A stretch of DNA of 64,000 nucleotides from Cystobacter fuscus. Its GTDB lineage: Bacteria; Myxococcota; Myxococcia; Myxococcales; Myxococcaceae. Location: the NCBI RefSeq assembly GCF_002305875.1, contig NZ_CP022098.1, positions 3,472,001 to 3,536,000 on the forward strand. Reading direction: 5' to 3'. A model generated the notes under the pieces. That model saw only the letters and a list, made by a program, of their open reading frames with translations. It was not told the DNA's origin and searched no databases. The position numbers were made by a program, and so were the translations under genes. Positions 48,701 to 56,076 of the stretch are shown here, one piece after another; the first letter of the stretch is position 1, and each line of letters starts with the position of its first letter.

Positions 48701-50280
48701 ACCTCCGCGCTCACGTTGTACTCCTGCGGGCCGGCGGCGACGGTGCCCACCGGGTAATTGCGCGGGGTGCCCCCGGGGACGCTCGTCTCCAGGTGCGTGT
48801 CGAGGTTGTCGAAGATGTACATCTGCATGCGCGGGGACGCACCGTCCGCCGGCGTCGACATGTTCGCGTTGTTGCGCCCGCTGTAGTCCTGCGCCTGGGC
48901 TTGGATGGCGTCACCGCCCAGGCCGCCGCGGCTGAAGTTGTCCTGCTGGGCGTTGCCCGAGGCCTCGTCGAAGCCCACGTCGTAGAACCAGTCGTGCAGC
49001 CAGTTGTTCACGAAGAACAGCTGCGTGGTGGCCGCCTGGATCTGCTCCGCGTTGGCATAGGGCTGGATGCTCAGGTCCATGCTCCGGTCGAACACGCCCG
49101 GAGCCGTCATCGTGGCACGCAGGTCACCCTGGCTGAAGCCGTCCGGCGCGACGAGGTCCGCGTACGCGTCCACGTTGTTGCCCTGGGTCTGCGTGGCGCC
49201 GTCCGCCAGCCAGGGATCGTTCTGGCTGAAGGGCGCGTTCTGGAGGGTGACGAGCGAGGGAGCCACGAACGCCGGCGGGGCGAAGGTGTAAGGCTTGCCC
49301 GTGGGGTGGGGCGTGGCGACGCCGCCCGCGGGTCCATCCAGTGGGAGATAGGGCGGCGTGGTCTCCGCCCAGACGCGGTAGGAGAAGTTCGCGTGCGCGG
49401 TGAGGTTGTTGCGCATGAGCAGCCGGCCATCGGCCGCGGACACGACGTAGGCGTAGTAGTCCGAATCGGAGCTCTCCGCCGGGGCCGTGTTGAGCTCCAG
49501 GTAGTAGGCGGGCACGAGCCCGGTGGGCAGGGGGAAGAACACGGGCCTGGCGCGCGCGGGGATGACGAGGCCCTCGGCGAGCGGACGCGCGTAGGGGGCG
49601 AGCTGGTAGTGGGTGTACGGAGTCTGCTCGTTCGCGCGGACGCTCGCCCGCGTGAGCAGGCTGCCATCCAGGGGGGCTCCGGTCAGGTCGCGGTAGGCCA
49701 GGGAGATGGCCTGGGGAGCCGTCAACTGGTAGCGCAGGCTCGAGACCCGGGCGGCGGACGTGGTCGCGGACGCGTGCGGGGACAGGTTGCCGCTGAGGGC
49801 CACGACCTCGTTGTTCGCGTCGAGGAGGACCTTGAGCCCCTGGCGGAACACCTCCACGCCGTCCACCTGCTGGGCGAAGGTGACGATGGACACGCCGCGC
49901 GCGTCACGGCTGACGGAGGCCACGCTCGCACCGGCCTCGGTGAGCGACTTGTGGCCGTACAGCGACAGGTACTCCGCGAGCTGCTCGCGCGCGGCCAGCT
50001 CGGGCTTCATGCCCGCCAGTTGCGTGCGCAGCGACCGGGCCTCGGACTTCCTTCCATTCGCCCAGACGAAGGTGGGCAGGTTGCGCTGCTCGTCCAGGTG
50101 GGTAACGCGTGCGCCCAGTGTCTTTCCCAGCCGCGGGCTCGTGCCCGGTGAGGGCGCGGCTCGCAGCGAGGAGGGGGGGGCGTCTTGCAGCACTTCGTAG
50201 TTCGGCAGGTCTCGCGCCGTGGCGCCCGTGCTCGCGAGCGCCAGTGCCAGACTCGACCACTTGAAAAACAACCTTGTCAC
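45718..50280 (-). CDS. Secreted M36 (fungalysin) metalloprotease 1 with PA domain, three PKD/Ig-like repeats and MYXO-CTERM
   Basis: The 1520-residue product has a GTG start after GGAAGGAG and a signal peptide (WSSLALALASTGATA). It has an FTP/PepSY propeptide (about 70-260) and a PA domain inserted ahead of the catalytic site (ACAPLTNAAEVAGKIALVDR, about 540-600). The zinc motif is HEWGHYISN, His646-His650. A jelly-roll region follows, then three repeats of about 90 residues (VISAGPDLQVGERAKLTLQG type, each with LTYTWTQ) and the anchor CGCSTGAEAPLGLLGLGLLA, then RRRR. It probably digests prey or extracellular protein at the cell surface. It is a tandem paralog of the next gene. Confidence 0.93.
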   Translation of the reverse strand: MTRLFFKWSSLALALASTGATARDLPNYEVLQDAPPSSLRAAPSPGTSPRLGKTLGARVTHLDEQRNLPTFVWANGRKSEARSLRTQLAGMKPELAAREQLAEYLSLYGHKSLTEAGASVASVSRDARGVSIVTFAQQVDGVEVFRQGLKVLLDANNEVVALSGNLSPHASATTSAARVSSLRYQLTAPQAISLAYRDLTGAPLDGSLLTRASVRANEQTPYTHYQLAPYARPLAEGLVIPARARPVFFPLPTGLVPAYYLELNTAPAESSDSDYYAYVVSAADGRLLMRNNLTAHANFSYRVWAETTPPYLPLDGPAGGVATPHPTGKPYTFAPPAFVAPSLVTLQNAPFSQNDPWLADGATQTQGNNVDAYADLVAPDGFSQGDLRATMTAPGVFDRSMDLSIQPYANAEQIQAATTQLFFVNNWLHDWFYDVGFDEASGNAQQDNFSRGGLGGDAIQAQAQDYSGRNNANMSTPADGASPRMQMYIFDNLDTHLETSVPGGTPRNYPVGTVAAGPQEYNVSAEVVLTASGTPSDTKACAPLTNAAEVAGKIALVDRSTSTSCTIPQQIKNAQNAGAIGVLWVNTVDVVQSSGSKDASITIPTQIVTRTTGQELKAALPGLTARLYSVRLLDPDGTIDNGIVAHEWGHYISNRLIWNGSGLSNNQGRSMGEGWADFTALLMMVRAEDINVPSNADWNGAYAAAEYATRGGMSDDSTFFGIRRVTYSADMSKNALTFKHISNAETLPTSAPITPFSTNAEYHNSGEIWATMLWDCYVSLLRAHPFQDAQDRMKQYLVNGYKLTPAMPTFLEARDALIAATYASDPADGQRFWSAFARRGAGVGAKAPDRLSTNHVGVVESYDTTADVAVVSISVDAPTQACDGDAILDNGEMGLLRIKVRNLGPTRTEVTTATVTSPTFGVTLGNGGQVQVPALNVLQEAEVTVPVSLQGATTRQWLNFVVTTHQGKLTRPGDRTGTLTVMANYDEEPESQRIEDVQSSNPPWTFTHDDRLDNVDWEVFQYPTVTNNLFYAVNENGPSDMRLTTPPLMVSATEPLVLKFKQAWSFEWYSAAITGTEDIYFDGAVIELSEDDGQTWVDVGQSLYTATLESAEDNLNPLDGRNAISGKSPGFPALIPATLDLGTAYAGKTVRLRFRVGSDVNTGADGWLVDDLEFSGITNTPFTTVSEDDNVCVSPQAPVISAGPDLQVGERAKLTLQGSARDPNGGSLTYTWTQTSGPTVTLTDAATLTPSFTAPEVTANTNLVFKLSVTNKSSTVTDTVTVTVTNVNRAPTVNAGIAGVVDERSSYTLMGSASDEDGDKLTYAWVQQSGTPVALTNALTPQATFTAPEVTLDETLTFLLLVSDGQTTTRSSVDVTVRNVNRAPTAHAGEALSVETGAQAKLNGTASSDPDGDALTYTWTQVEGTPVTLTGADTATPSFTAPDVEAQTPLRFSLVVKDGSLDSEPAFVSVTVTPKPVTNPDPEPQPQPEPPKCGCSTGAEAPLGLLGLGLLALARRRRVN

Positions 50281-50433
50281 TTCGGGGGCTCCTTCCCATG
50301 GACGACGCACCGTGGCCACTGCTCCACCACGTCCCCGGGAGGCACCCGCTCCAGTACTTGGAGCGATAACGGTTCTCCTCCCAGCGGTAAAGTGTCGACA
50401 GGTTGAAGTTTAGAGCCAATCCCCTTGTATCGC

Positions 50434-53400
50434 CTAACGCGTGGGTTCGGGTCGTTTGTACCGCGCAATTCCTGTCAAAAGAGAAGAGGCGGAAGGAGCC
50501 GGAGAACGAGCCGTTTTCGACCGGCGGCGGCGCGCCAGGGTGAGCAGTGCCAGACCCATCAGGCCCAGGGGGGCCTCGGCGCCAGTGGAGCAGCCACAGC
50601 GCGGCGGCTCCGGGTTCGGGGTGGGCGCGCGGTTCCCGTCCGTCACGGTCACGGAGACCGTGTCAGTGGCCGTGTCGCTGCCGTTGGAGATGGACAGCTG
50701 GAACACCAGGGGGGTGTTGGCGCTCACCTCGGGGGCGACGAAGGAGGGCGTGAGCGTGTCGGCCTCCGAGAGCGTCACCTCCGGGCCGGACAGTTGCGTC
50801 CACGCGGAGGTGAGGGGACCGTCGTCCGCATCCGTGGCGGTGCCGTGGAGCGTCAGGCTCGTGTGCTCCGCCACTTCCACGTCCTCGCCGGCCGAGATGA
50901 CGGGAGGCGGAGGCTTCACGCACACCCCATCCTCCGCGTGGATGGCGGTGAAGGGCGTGTTCGTGAGGCCGCTGAACTCCAGGTCATCCAACAACCAGCC
51001 GTTGGCCCCGGTGTTCTGGTTCGAGCCAACGCGGAAGCGCAGCCGCACCGTCTTGCCCGCGTAGGCCGTCCCGAGGTCCAACCTGGAGGAGAGGAAGGCG
51101 GGGAAGTTCGTGCTCTGGCCCACGAAGGCCCCGCGGCCATCGAGCGGGTTGAGGTTGCCCTCGTAGCTGGCGAGCGTGCCGTTGTAGAGGGCCTCGCCCA
51201 CGTCCTTCCACGTCCGTCCATCGTCCTCGCTCAGCTCGATGACGGCGCCGTCGTAGTTCATGCCGACGCCCACTTCGAAGTCCCAGGCCTGCTTGAACTC
51301 GAGGACGAGGGGCTCGGTGGTGCTCACCTGGAGGGGCGGGGAGGTGAGGCGCATGTCGCTCGGCCCGTTCACGTCCCTCGCGTGGAAGACGTGGTTGCCG
51401 GTGGCCGTGGGGTACTCCAGGGGGGTCCAGTTCACGTTGACGCCGTGGTCGTCATTCGTGGCGGTCCAGGGCGGGTTGCTCGACTCCACGTCCTCGGTGG
51501 TCGTGGAGGCGGGCTTCTCGTCGTAGTTGGCTCCCACTCGCCGTGTGGCCTCGCGGTTGCCTGGACGGGACGGGTCTTCCTGGCGCGTGGTGACGGTGAA
51601 GCTCAGTTGCTGGCGCCCCGTCGCGCCCTGGAGCGACACGGGGAGGGTGACCTCCGTCTCCTCCAACCTGTCCAGGGCTGGCACCTGCACCTGGCCGCCA
51701 TGGCCCAGCGTCACCCCCGGGCTGGAGGAGGTGACGGTGGCGAGGGTCTGCTCGGTGCGGATGGCATCCAGGTTGCGCAGCTTGATGCGCAGCAGGCCCG
51801 TCTCGCCGTTGTCGAGGATGTTGTCCCGGTCACACGTCTTGGACACGGCCTCCACGGAGAGGGAGACGACCGTCACGTCCGCCGTGACGTCGTAGCTCTC
51901 CACGACGCCGACATGGTCCCAGGAGGTGCGGTCCGGCGCCACCGCGCCCACGCCCGCGCCACGCCGGGCGAAGGCCTCCCAGAAGCGGCGTCCATCCTCG
52001 GCGGAGGCGGCGGAGGCCGCCGCGATGAGCGCGTCTCGTGCTTCCAAGAAGGTGGGCGTGGCGGGCGTCAGCTTGTAGCCGTTGACCAGGTACTGCTTCA
52101 TGCGGTGTTGGGCCTCCCCGAAGGGGTGGGCGCGCAGCAGTGACACGTAGCAGTCCCACAGCATCGTGGCCCAGATCTCACCCGAGTTGTGGGCCTCCGC
52201 GTTGGTGGAGAAGGGCGTGGTGGATGCCGGGGCGGGCAGCGGCTCTCCGTTGGCGATATGCCGGAAGGTGAGCGCGTTCCTGGCCATGTCCGCCGAGTAG
52301 GTCACGCGCCGGAGGCCGAAGAAGGTGCTGTCCTCGGACATGCCGCCCCGTGTGGCGTACCCGGCCACGGCGTAGGCGCCGTTCCAGTGGGCGTTGGCGG
52401 GGACGTGGATGTCCTCCGGGCGCGTCATCATCAGCAGGGCGGTGAAGTCCGCCCAGCCCTCGCCCAGGGACTTGCCCTGGTTGTTGGTCAGGCCGGACGC
52501 GTTCCAGACGAGGCGGTTGCTGATGTAGTGGCCCCACTCGTGCGCTGCGACGCTGTTGTCGAGCGTGCCATCCAGGTCGGGGACCAGGACGCGGTGGAGC
52601 TTCGTGGTGAGGTCGGGGAGCGTGGCCCGGAGCCTGTCGCCATCCGCCTGCGTGATGTACAGCGAGGGGAGGGTGATGTCCGGAGCGATATCCGCGGCTT
52701 CCAAGGCGCCGGACGTGTTGTTCGCGATGATGACGCCCACGGCTCCGGCTCTCTGCGCGTTGCGGATCTTCTGCACGAAGGTGCAGCCGCCGCGGTCGAT
52801 GAAGGCGAGCTTCCCGGCCACCTGCGCGGCGTTGGTCAGCGCTTCGCAAGCCGTGGTGCTCGAGTCGCCGCTGGCCGCGAGCACGACCTGGCCGCCCAGG
52901 TCGAACGACTGTGGGCCGAAGTTGGCGTTACCCACCGCGTATCTGCCCGCGACGCTCGCGGGCGCGGTCACCTCCAGGTACTGGTCATCCAATGTCTCCT
53001 CGGGGCCGTCGAAGATGAACATCTGCATCTGCGGGGACGCACCGTCCGCCGGCGTCGACATGTTCCCGTTGTTGCGGCCGTCGTAGTCCTGTGCCTCGGC
53101 ATGGATGGGGTCATGTTGCAGGCCGCCGCGGCCGAAGTTGTCCTGCTGGGCGTTGCCCGAGGCCTCGTCGAAGCCCACGTCGTAGAACCAGTCGTGCAGC
53201 CAGTTGTTCATGTAGAACAGCTGCGTGGTGGCCGCCTGGATCTGCCCCGCGTTGGCGGAGGGCTGGAGGCTGAAATCCGTGCTCCGGTCGAACACGCCCG
53301 GGGCCGTCACCGTGGCGCGGAAGTCCCCCGCGCCGAAGCCGTCCGGATAGACGAGGTCCGCGTAGGCGTCCACGTTGTTGCCCCGCGTCTCCGTGGCGCC

Positions 53401-54462
53401 GTCCGGCAGCCAGGGATCGTTCCGGCTGAAGGGGGCGTTTCGCAGGGTGACGAGTGAGGGGGCCACGTAGGGCGGCGGGGCGAAGGTGTAAGGCTTGCCC
53501 GTGGGGTGGGGCGTGGCGACGCCGCCCGCGGGTCCATCCAGCGGGGTATAGGGCTGCGTGGTCTCCGCCCAGACGCGGTAGCTGAAGTCCGTGTGCGCCG
53601 TGAGGTTGTTGCGCATGAGCAGCCGGCCGTCGACCGCGGACACGATGTAGGCGTAGTAGTCCGACTCCCGGCTCCCGGCCGGGGCCGTGTTGAGCTCCAG
53701 GTAGTAGGCGGGCACGAGCCCGGTGGGCAGGGGGAAGAACACGGGCCTGGCGCGCGCGGGGATGACGAGGCCCTCGGCCAGCGGACGCGCGTAGGGGGCG
53801 AGCTGGTAGTGGGTGTACGGGTCGTTGTCGTCCACGCGGAGGCCGGCCCGCGTGAGCAGGCTGCCATCCAGGGGGGCTCCGGTCAGGTCGCGGTAGGCCA
53901 GGGAGATGGCCTGGGGGGCCGTCAACTGGTGGCGCGGGCCCGGGGCCCGGGCGGCGGACGTGGTCGCGGAGATGTACGGGGACAGGTTGCCGCTGAGGGC
54001 CACGACCTCGTTGTTCGCGTCGAGGAGGACCTTGAGCCCCTGGCGGAACACCTCCACGCCGTCCACCTGCTGGGCGAAGGTGACGATGGACACGCCGCGC
54101 GCGTCACGGCTGATGGAGGAGACGTCCGCACCCGCCTCGGTGAGCGACTCGTGGCCATACAGGGACACGTACTCGTCGAGCTGCTCGCGCGCGGCCAGCT
54201 CGGGCTTCATGCTCGCCAGCCGCGTGCGCGGCGACCGGGCCTCGGACTTCCTTCCATTCGCCCAGACGAAGGTGGGCAGGTCGCGCTGCGCGTCCCGGTG
54301 GGCGACTCGTGCGTCCGTCGCCTCCGGTAGCAGTTGCTTGTTCGCGCGCGGTGAGGGCGGGAGGTCCTGCAGCACTTCGTAATTCGGCGGCTCTCGCGCC
54401 GTGGCGCCCGTGCTCGCGAGCGCCAGTGCCAGACTCGACCACTTGAAAACCAACCGTGTCAC
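50434..54462 (-). CDS. Secreted M36 metalloprotease 2, tandem paralog with one PKD/Ig-like repeat and an extended C-terminus
   Basis: The 1342-residue protein is close to the neighbouring protease over the signal, propeptide, PA domain and catalytic HEWGHYISN (His641-His645). It has a GTG start with the same GGAAGGAG. Only one PKD/Ig-like repeat remains, cut at NRAPTPNP. After the anchor CGCSTGAEAPLGLMGLALLT, then ARRRR, the frame continues for 27 residues (SKTARSPAPSASSLLTGIAR) instead of stopping. MYXO-CTERM signals normally end within a few residues of the Arg cluster, so a lost stop codon is likely. Sorting may be affected. Confidence 0.92.
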   Translation of the reverse strand: MTRLVFKWSSLALALASTGATAREPPNYEVLQDLPPSPRANKQLLPEATDARVAHRDAQRDLPTFVWANGRKSEARSPRTRLASMKPELAAREQLDEYVSLYGHESLTEAGADVSSISRDARGVSIVTFAQQVDGVEVFRQGLKVLLDANNEVVALSGNLSPYISATTSAARAPGPRHQLTAPQAISLAYRDLTGAPLDGSLLTRAGLRVDDNDPYTHYQLAPYARPLAEGLVIPARARPVFFPLPTGLVPAYYLELNTAPAGSRESDYYAYIVSAVDGRLLMRNNLTAHTDFSYRVWAETTQPYTPLDGPAGGVATPHPTGKPYTFAPPPYVAPSLVTLRNAPFSRNDPWLPDGATETRGNNVDAYADLVYPDGFGAGDFRATVTAPGVFDRSTDFSLQPSANAGQIQAATTQLFYMNNWLHDWFYDVGFDEASGNAQQDNFGRGGLQHDPIHAEAQDYDGRNNGNMSTPADGASPQMQMFIFDGPEETLDDQYLEVTAPASVAGRYAVGNANFGPQSFDLGGQVVLAASGDSSTTACEALTNAAQVAGKLAFIDRGGCTFVQKIRNAQRAGAVGVIIANNTSGALEAADIAPDITLPSLYITQADGDRLRATLPDLTTKLHRVLVPDLDGTLDNSVAAHEWGHYISNRLVWNASGLTNNQGKSLGEGWADFTALLMMTRPEDIHVPANAHWNGAYAVAGYATRGGMSEDSTFFGLRRVTYSADMARNALTFRHIANGEPLPAPASTTPFSTNAEAHNSGEIWATMLWDCYVSLLRAHPFGEAQHRMKQYLVNGYKLTPATPTFLEARDALIAAASAASAEDGRRFWEAFARRGAGVGAVAPDRTSWDHVGVVESYDVTADVTVVSLSVEAVSKTCDRDNILDNGETGLLRIKLRNLDAIRTEQTLATVTSSSPGVTLGHGGQVQVPALDRLEETEVTLPVSLQGATGRQQLSFTVTTRQEDPSRPGNREATRRVGANYDEKPASTTTEDVESSNPPWTATNDDHGVNVNWTPLEYPTATGNHVFHARDVNGPSDMRLTSPPLQVSTTEPLVLEFKQAWDFEVGVGMNYDGAVIELSEDDGRTWKDVGEALYNGTLASYEGNLNPLDGRGAFVGQSTNFPAFLSSRLDLGTAYAGKTVRLRFRVGSNQNTGANGWLLDDLEFSGLTNTPFTAIHAEDGVCVKPPPPVISAGEDVEVAEHTSLTLHGTATDADDGPLTSAWTQLSGPEVTLSEADTLTPSFVAPEVSANTPLVFQLSISNGSDTATDTVSVTVTDGNRAPTPNPEPPRCGCSTGAEAPLGLMGLALLTLARRRRSKTARSPAPSASSLLTGIARYKRPEPTR

Positions 54463-54555
54463 TCCGGGGGCTCCTTCCCACGGGCGCGCACCGCCTGGAG
54501 CCAACCCGCCTGTGCGTGAGCCTATCCCCCTGTTGGTTTCACCAGCAAAATGGCG

Positions 54556-54584
54556 GGGACGCCACCCCGGAGGGAGGGCGTCCC
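54556..54584 (-). terminator. Hairpin after the lipoprotein of the VTC operon
   Basis: GGGACGCC (54556-54563) pairs with GGCGTCCC (54577-54584) around a 13-base loop, 17 bases downstream of the minus-strand stop at 54601. It has no T tract and is a plausible weak terminator between the lipoprotein and protease 2. Confidence 0.45.
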
Positions 54585-54600
54585 GAGGAGCCGGAGCGAC

Positions 54601-55353
54601 TCAGGGCTTCTTGATGTCGAAGGAGACGAGTTCCTCGAGCCGCTCGCCGTCCTCCTTGACCTTGCCGATGCCGGGCACGAGCCAGTAGGTGCGGTCATCG
54701 TCCGGCTTCACCTTGTCACCGCGCTTGCGCTCCAGGCGGATGGCGTTGGTGAAGGTGCCGGCGGGGGTGGTGACGGTCTCGTTCACGCCCACGACGCGCC
54801 AGACGTAGGTCTTGTCCTTGTCCTCCGGGGTGCCATCGTCGGCGAGCGTCAGCTCGCGGACGTCCGAGGTGTAGCTCCAGCCCAGGGCCCGTGGTTTGGA
54901 GAGCGCCTTGACGGTGGCGGGATTCCAGGTCGTCACCTGCGACACCTTGCCCTGCTTGCGGTCCTCCTCGCGCAGGCGCACCACCGTCCCGTCCAGCTCG
55001 AGCTGCCAGGACATCTCCTCCTTGTTGGGCTGGGTGCTGAGCACGGCCACGGCCTTCATGGTCGTCTCGGGCACCACCTGCTCGCCCAGCACCTCCACGC
55101 GCTTCTCGAAGGTGCCCTTGGAGGGCTCCTGGATGCGGTACGTCCAGGAGGAGCCCTGGGTGAGGGGCCACAGGGTGGTGAGGGCTGGCTGCCCGTCCTC
55201 GCCCCCGGTGCCCGCCGGGATGTCCGGCAGCGTCACCGTTCCATCCGGATTCGTCACGCTGGGATTGTTGCTCTGCCCGGGCAGACTGCCGCCCTCGCCA
55301 CAGCCCACCCAGCATCCCGCCGCCACCAGTACCGCCCAACTCCAGCGCTTCAT
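54601..55353 (-). CDS. Lipoprotein of the VTC/DUF4956 cluster
   Basis: The 250-residue protein has a lipobox (AVLVAAGCWVGC) and a mature domain of beta-strand character (WPLTQGSSWTYRIQEPSKGT, GEQVVPETTMKAVAVLST, TYVWRVVGVNETVTTPAGTF). This resembles the periplasmic lipoprotein-like domains that open with a WPL-GxxWxY motif in myxobacteria. ATG 55353 overlaps the DUF4956 stop (ATGA). AGGAGGAG precedes it. It ends the five-gene run 54601-59590. Function unknown; an envelope role is likely. Confidence 0.75.
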   Translation of the reverse strand: MKRWSWAVLVAAGCWVGCGEGGSLPGQSNNPSVTNPDGTVTLPDIPAGTGGEDGQPALTTLWPLTQGSSWTYRIQEPSKGTFEKRVEVLGEQVVPETTMKAVAVLSTQPNKEEMSWQLELDGTVVRLREEDRKQGKVSQVTTWNPATVKALSKPRALGWSYTSDVRELTLADDGTPEDKDKTYVWRVVGVNETVTTPAGTFTNAIRLERKRGDKVKPDDDRTYWLVPGIGKVKEDGERLEELVSFDIKKP

Positions 55354-56057
55354 GCCCGCTCCTCCTGGCCGCCCTTGCGGGCGGGCAGCTCCATCCACCT
55401 GAGTCCACGCACGGGTCCACCCGCGGCGCCACTCAGCGTGGCCGCGAGCGCTCCCGGCTCCTTCTCCTCGACTTCCAGCTCCAACCGGCGCCCGTCGAAG
55501 TCCAGGGCGCAGCTGCGCACCAGCACGTTGCGCCCGTGCAACGTCTTGCGCAGGAACTCCTCGGCGCGCACCAAGTCATCCGCCTGTGCCGACACGAGCA
55601 GCCGCTGCCTGGGGCCGTCGGCCTCCTTCTTCTCGAACGACTCCAGCACCCACAACAGCGCGCCGACGAACACGGTGCCCACCCCGGCGAGCCCCAGGCT
55701 GCCGTGGCCGCAGGCCATGCCCAGGCCGATCACCAGGAAGAGGATGGCGGCATCGCGCGGATCCTTCAGCCCCGAGCGGAAGCGCACGAAGCCGCCCAGG
55801 CCCACCAGTCCGAAGGCCTTGGCCATGCTGTTGCCGATGACGGCGGTGATGACGGCCGCCGCCGTGCACAGGAGGATCTGCGCCTGCACCATGTCCGCCT
55901 TGGGCAGGGCGCGGCCCGTGAGGAGTCTCCACGGCCGCAGGGACAACACCGTGCCCAGGAGCACCGCCGCCACCAGGCGTGGCACCATCATCCCCGCGTC
56001 CTTGAGGGAGACGCCGGAGGCCACGTCCTGGGTGAAATCCGTGAGGAACGACTCCAT
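55350..56057 (-). CDS. DUF4956 membrane protein
   Basis: This 235-residue protein has about four membrane helices in its first half (LVAAVLLGTVLSL, ILLCTAAAVITAVIG, AAILFLVIGLGMACGHGSLG, GTVFVGALLWVLESF) with a loop FVRFRSGLKDPRD. A cytosolic C-terminal domain of about 90 residues follows (FLRKTLHGRNVLVRSCALDF). DUF4956 proteins occur beside VTC-type polyphosphate polymerase genes in several phyla, the same context as here. Starts at ATG 56057 and overlaps the lipoprotein start. Function unknown; transport or membrane tethering is inferred. Confidence 0.85.
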   Translation of the reverse strand: MESFLTDFTQDVASGVSLKDAGMMVPRLVAAVLLGTVLSLRPWRLLTGRALPKADMVQAQILLCTAAAVITAVIGNSMAKAFGLVGLGGFVRFRSGLKDPRDAAILFLVIGLGMACGHGSLGLAGVGTVFVGALLWVLESFEKKEADGPRQRLLVSAQADDLVRAEEFLRKTLHGRNVLVRSCALDFDGRRLELEVEEKEPGALAATLSGAAGGPVRGLRWMELPARKGGQEERA

Positions 56058-56076
56058 GGTGGTGGTCTCTCCCGCT

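Noticed and set aside
46120-50151. 1343-codon plus-strand open frame antisense to M36 protease 1
   Set aside because: Its Gly/Arg/Val/His-rich translation has no motif, while the opposite strand encodes a complete metalloprotease.
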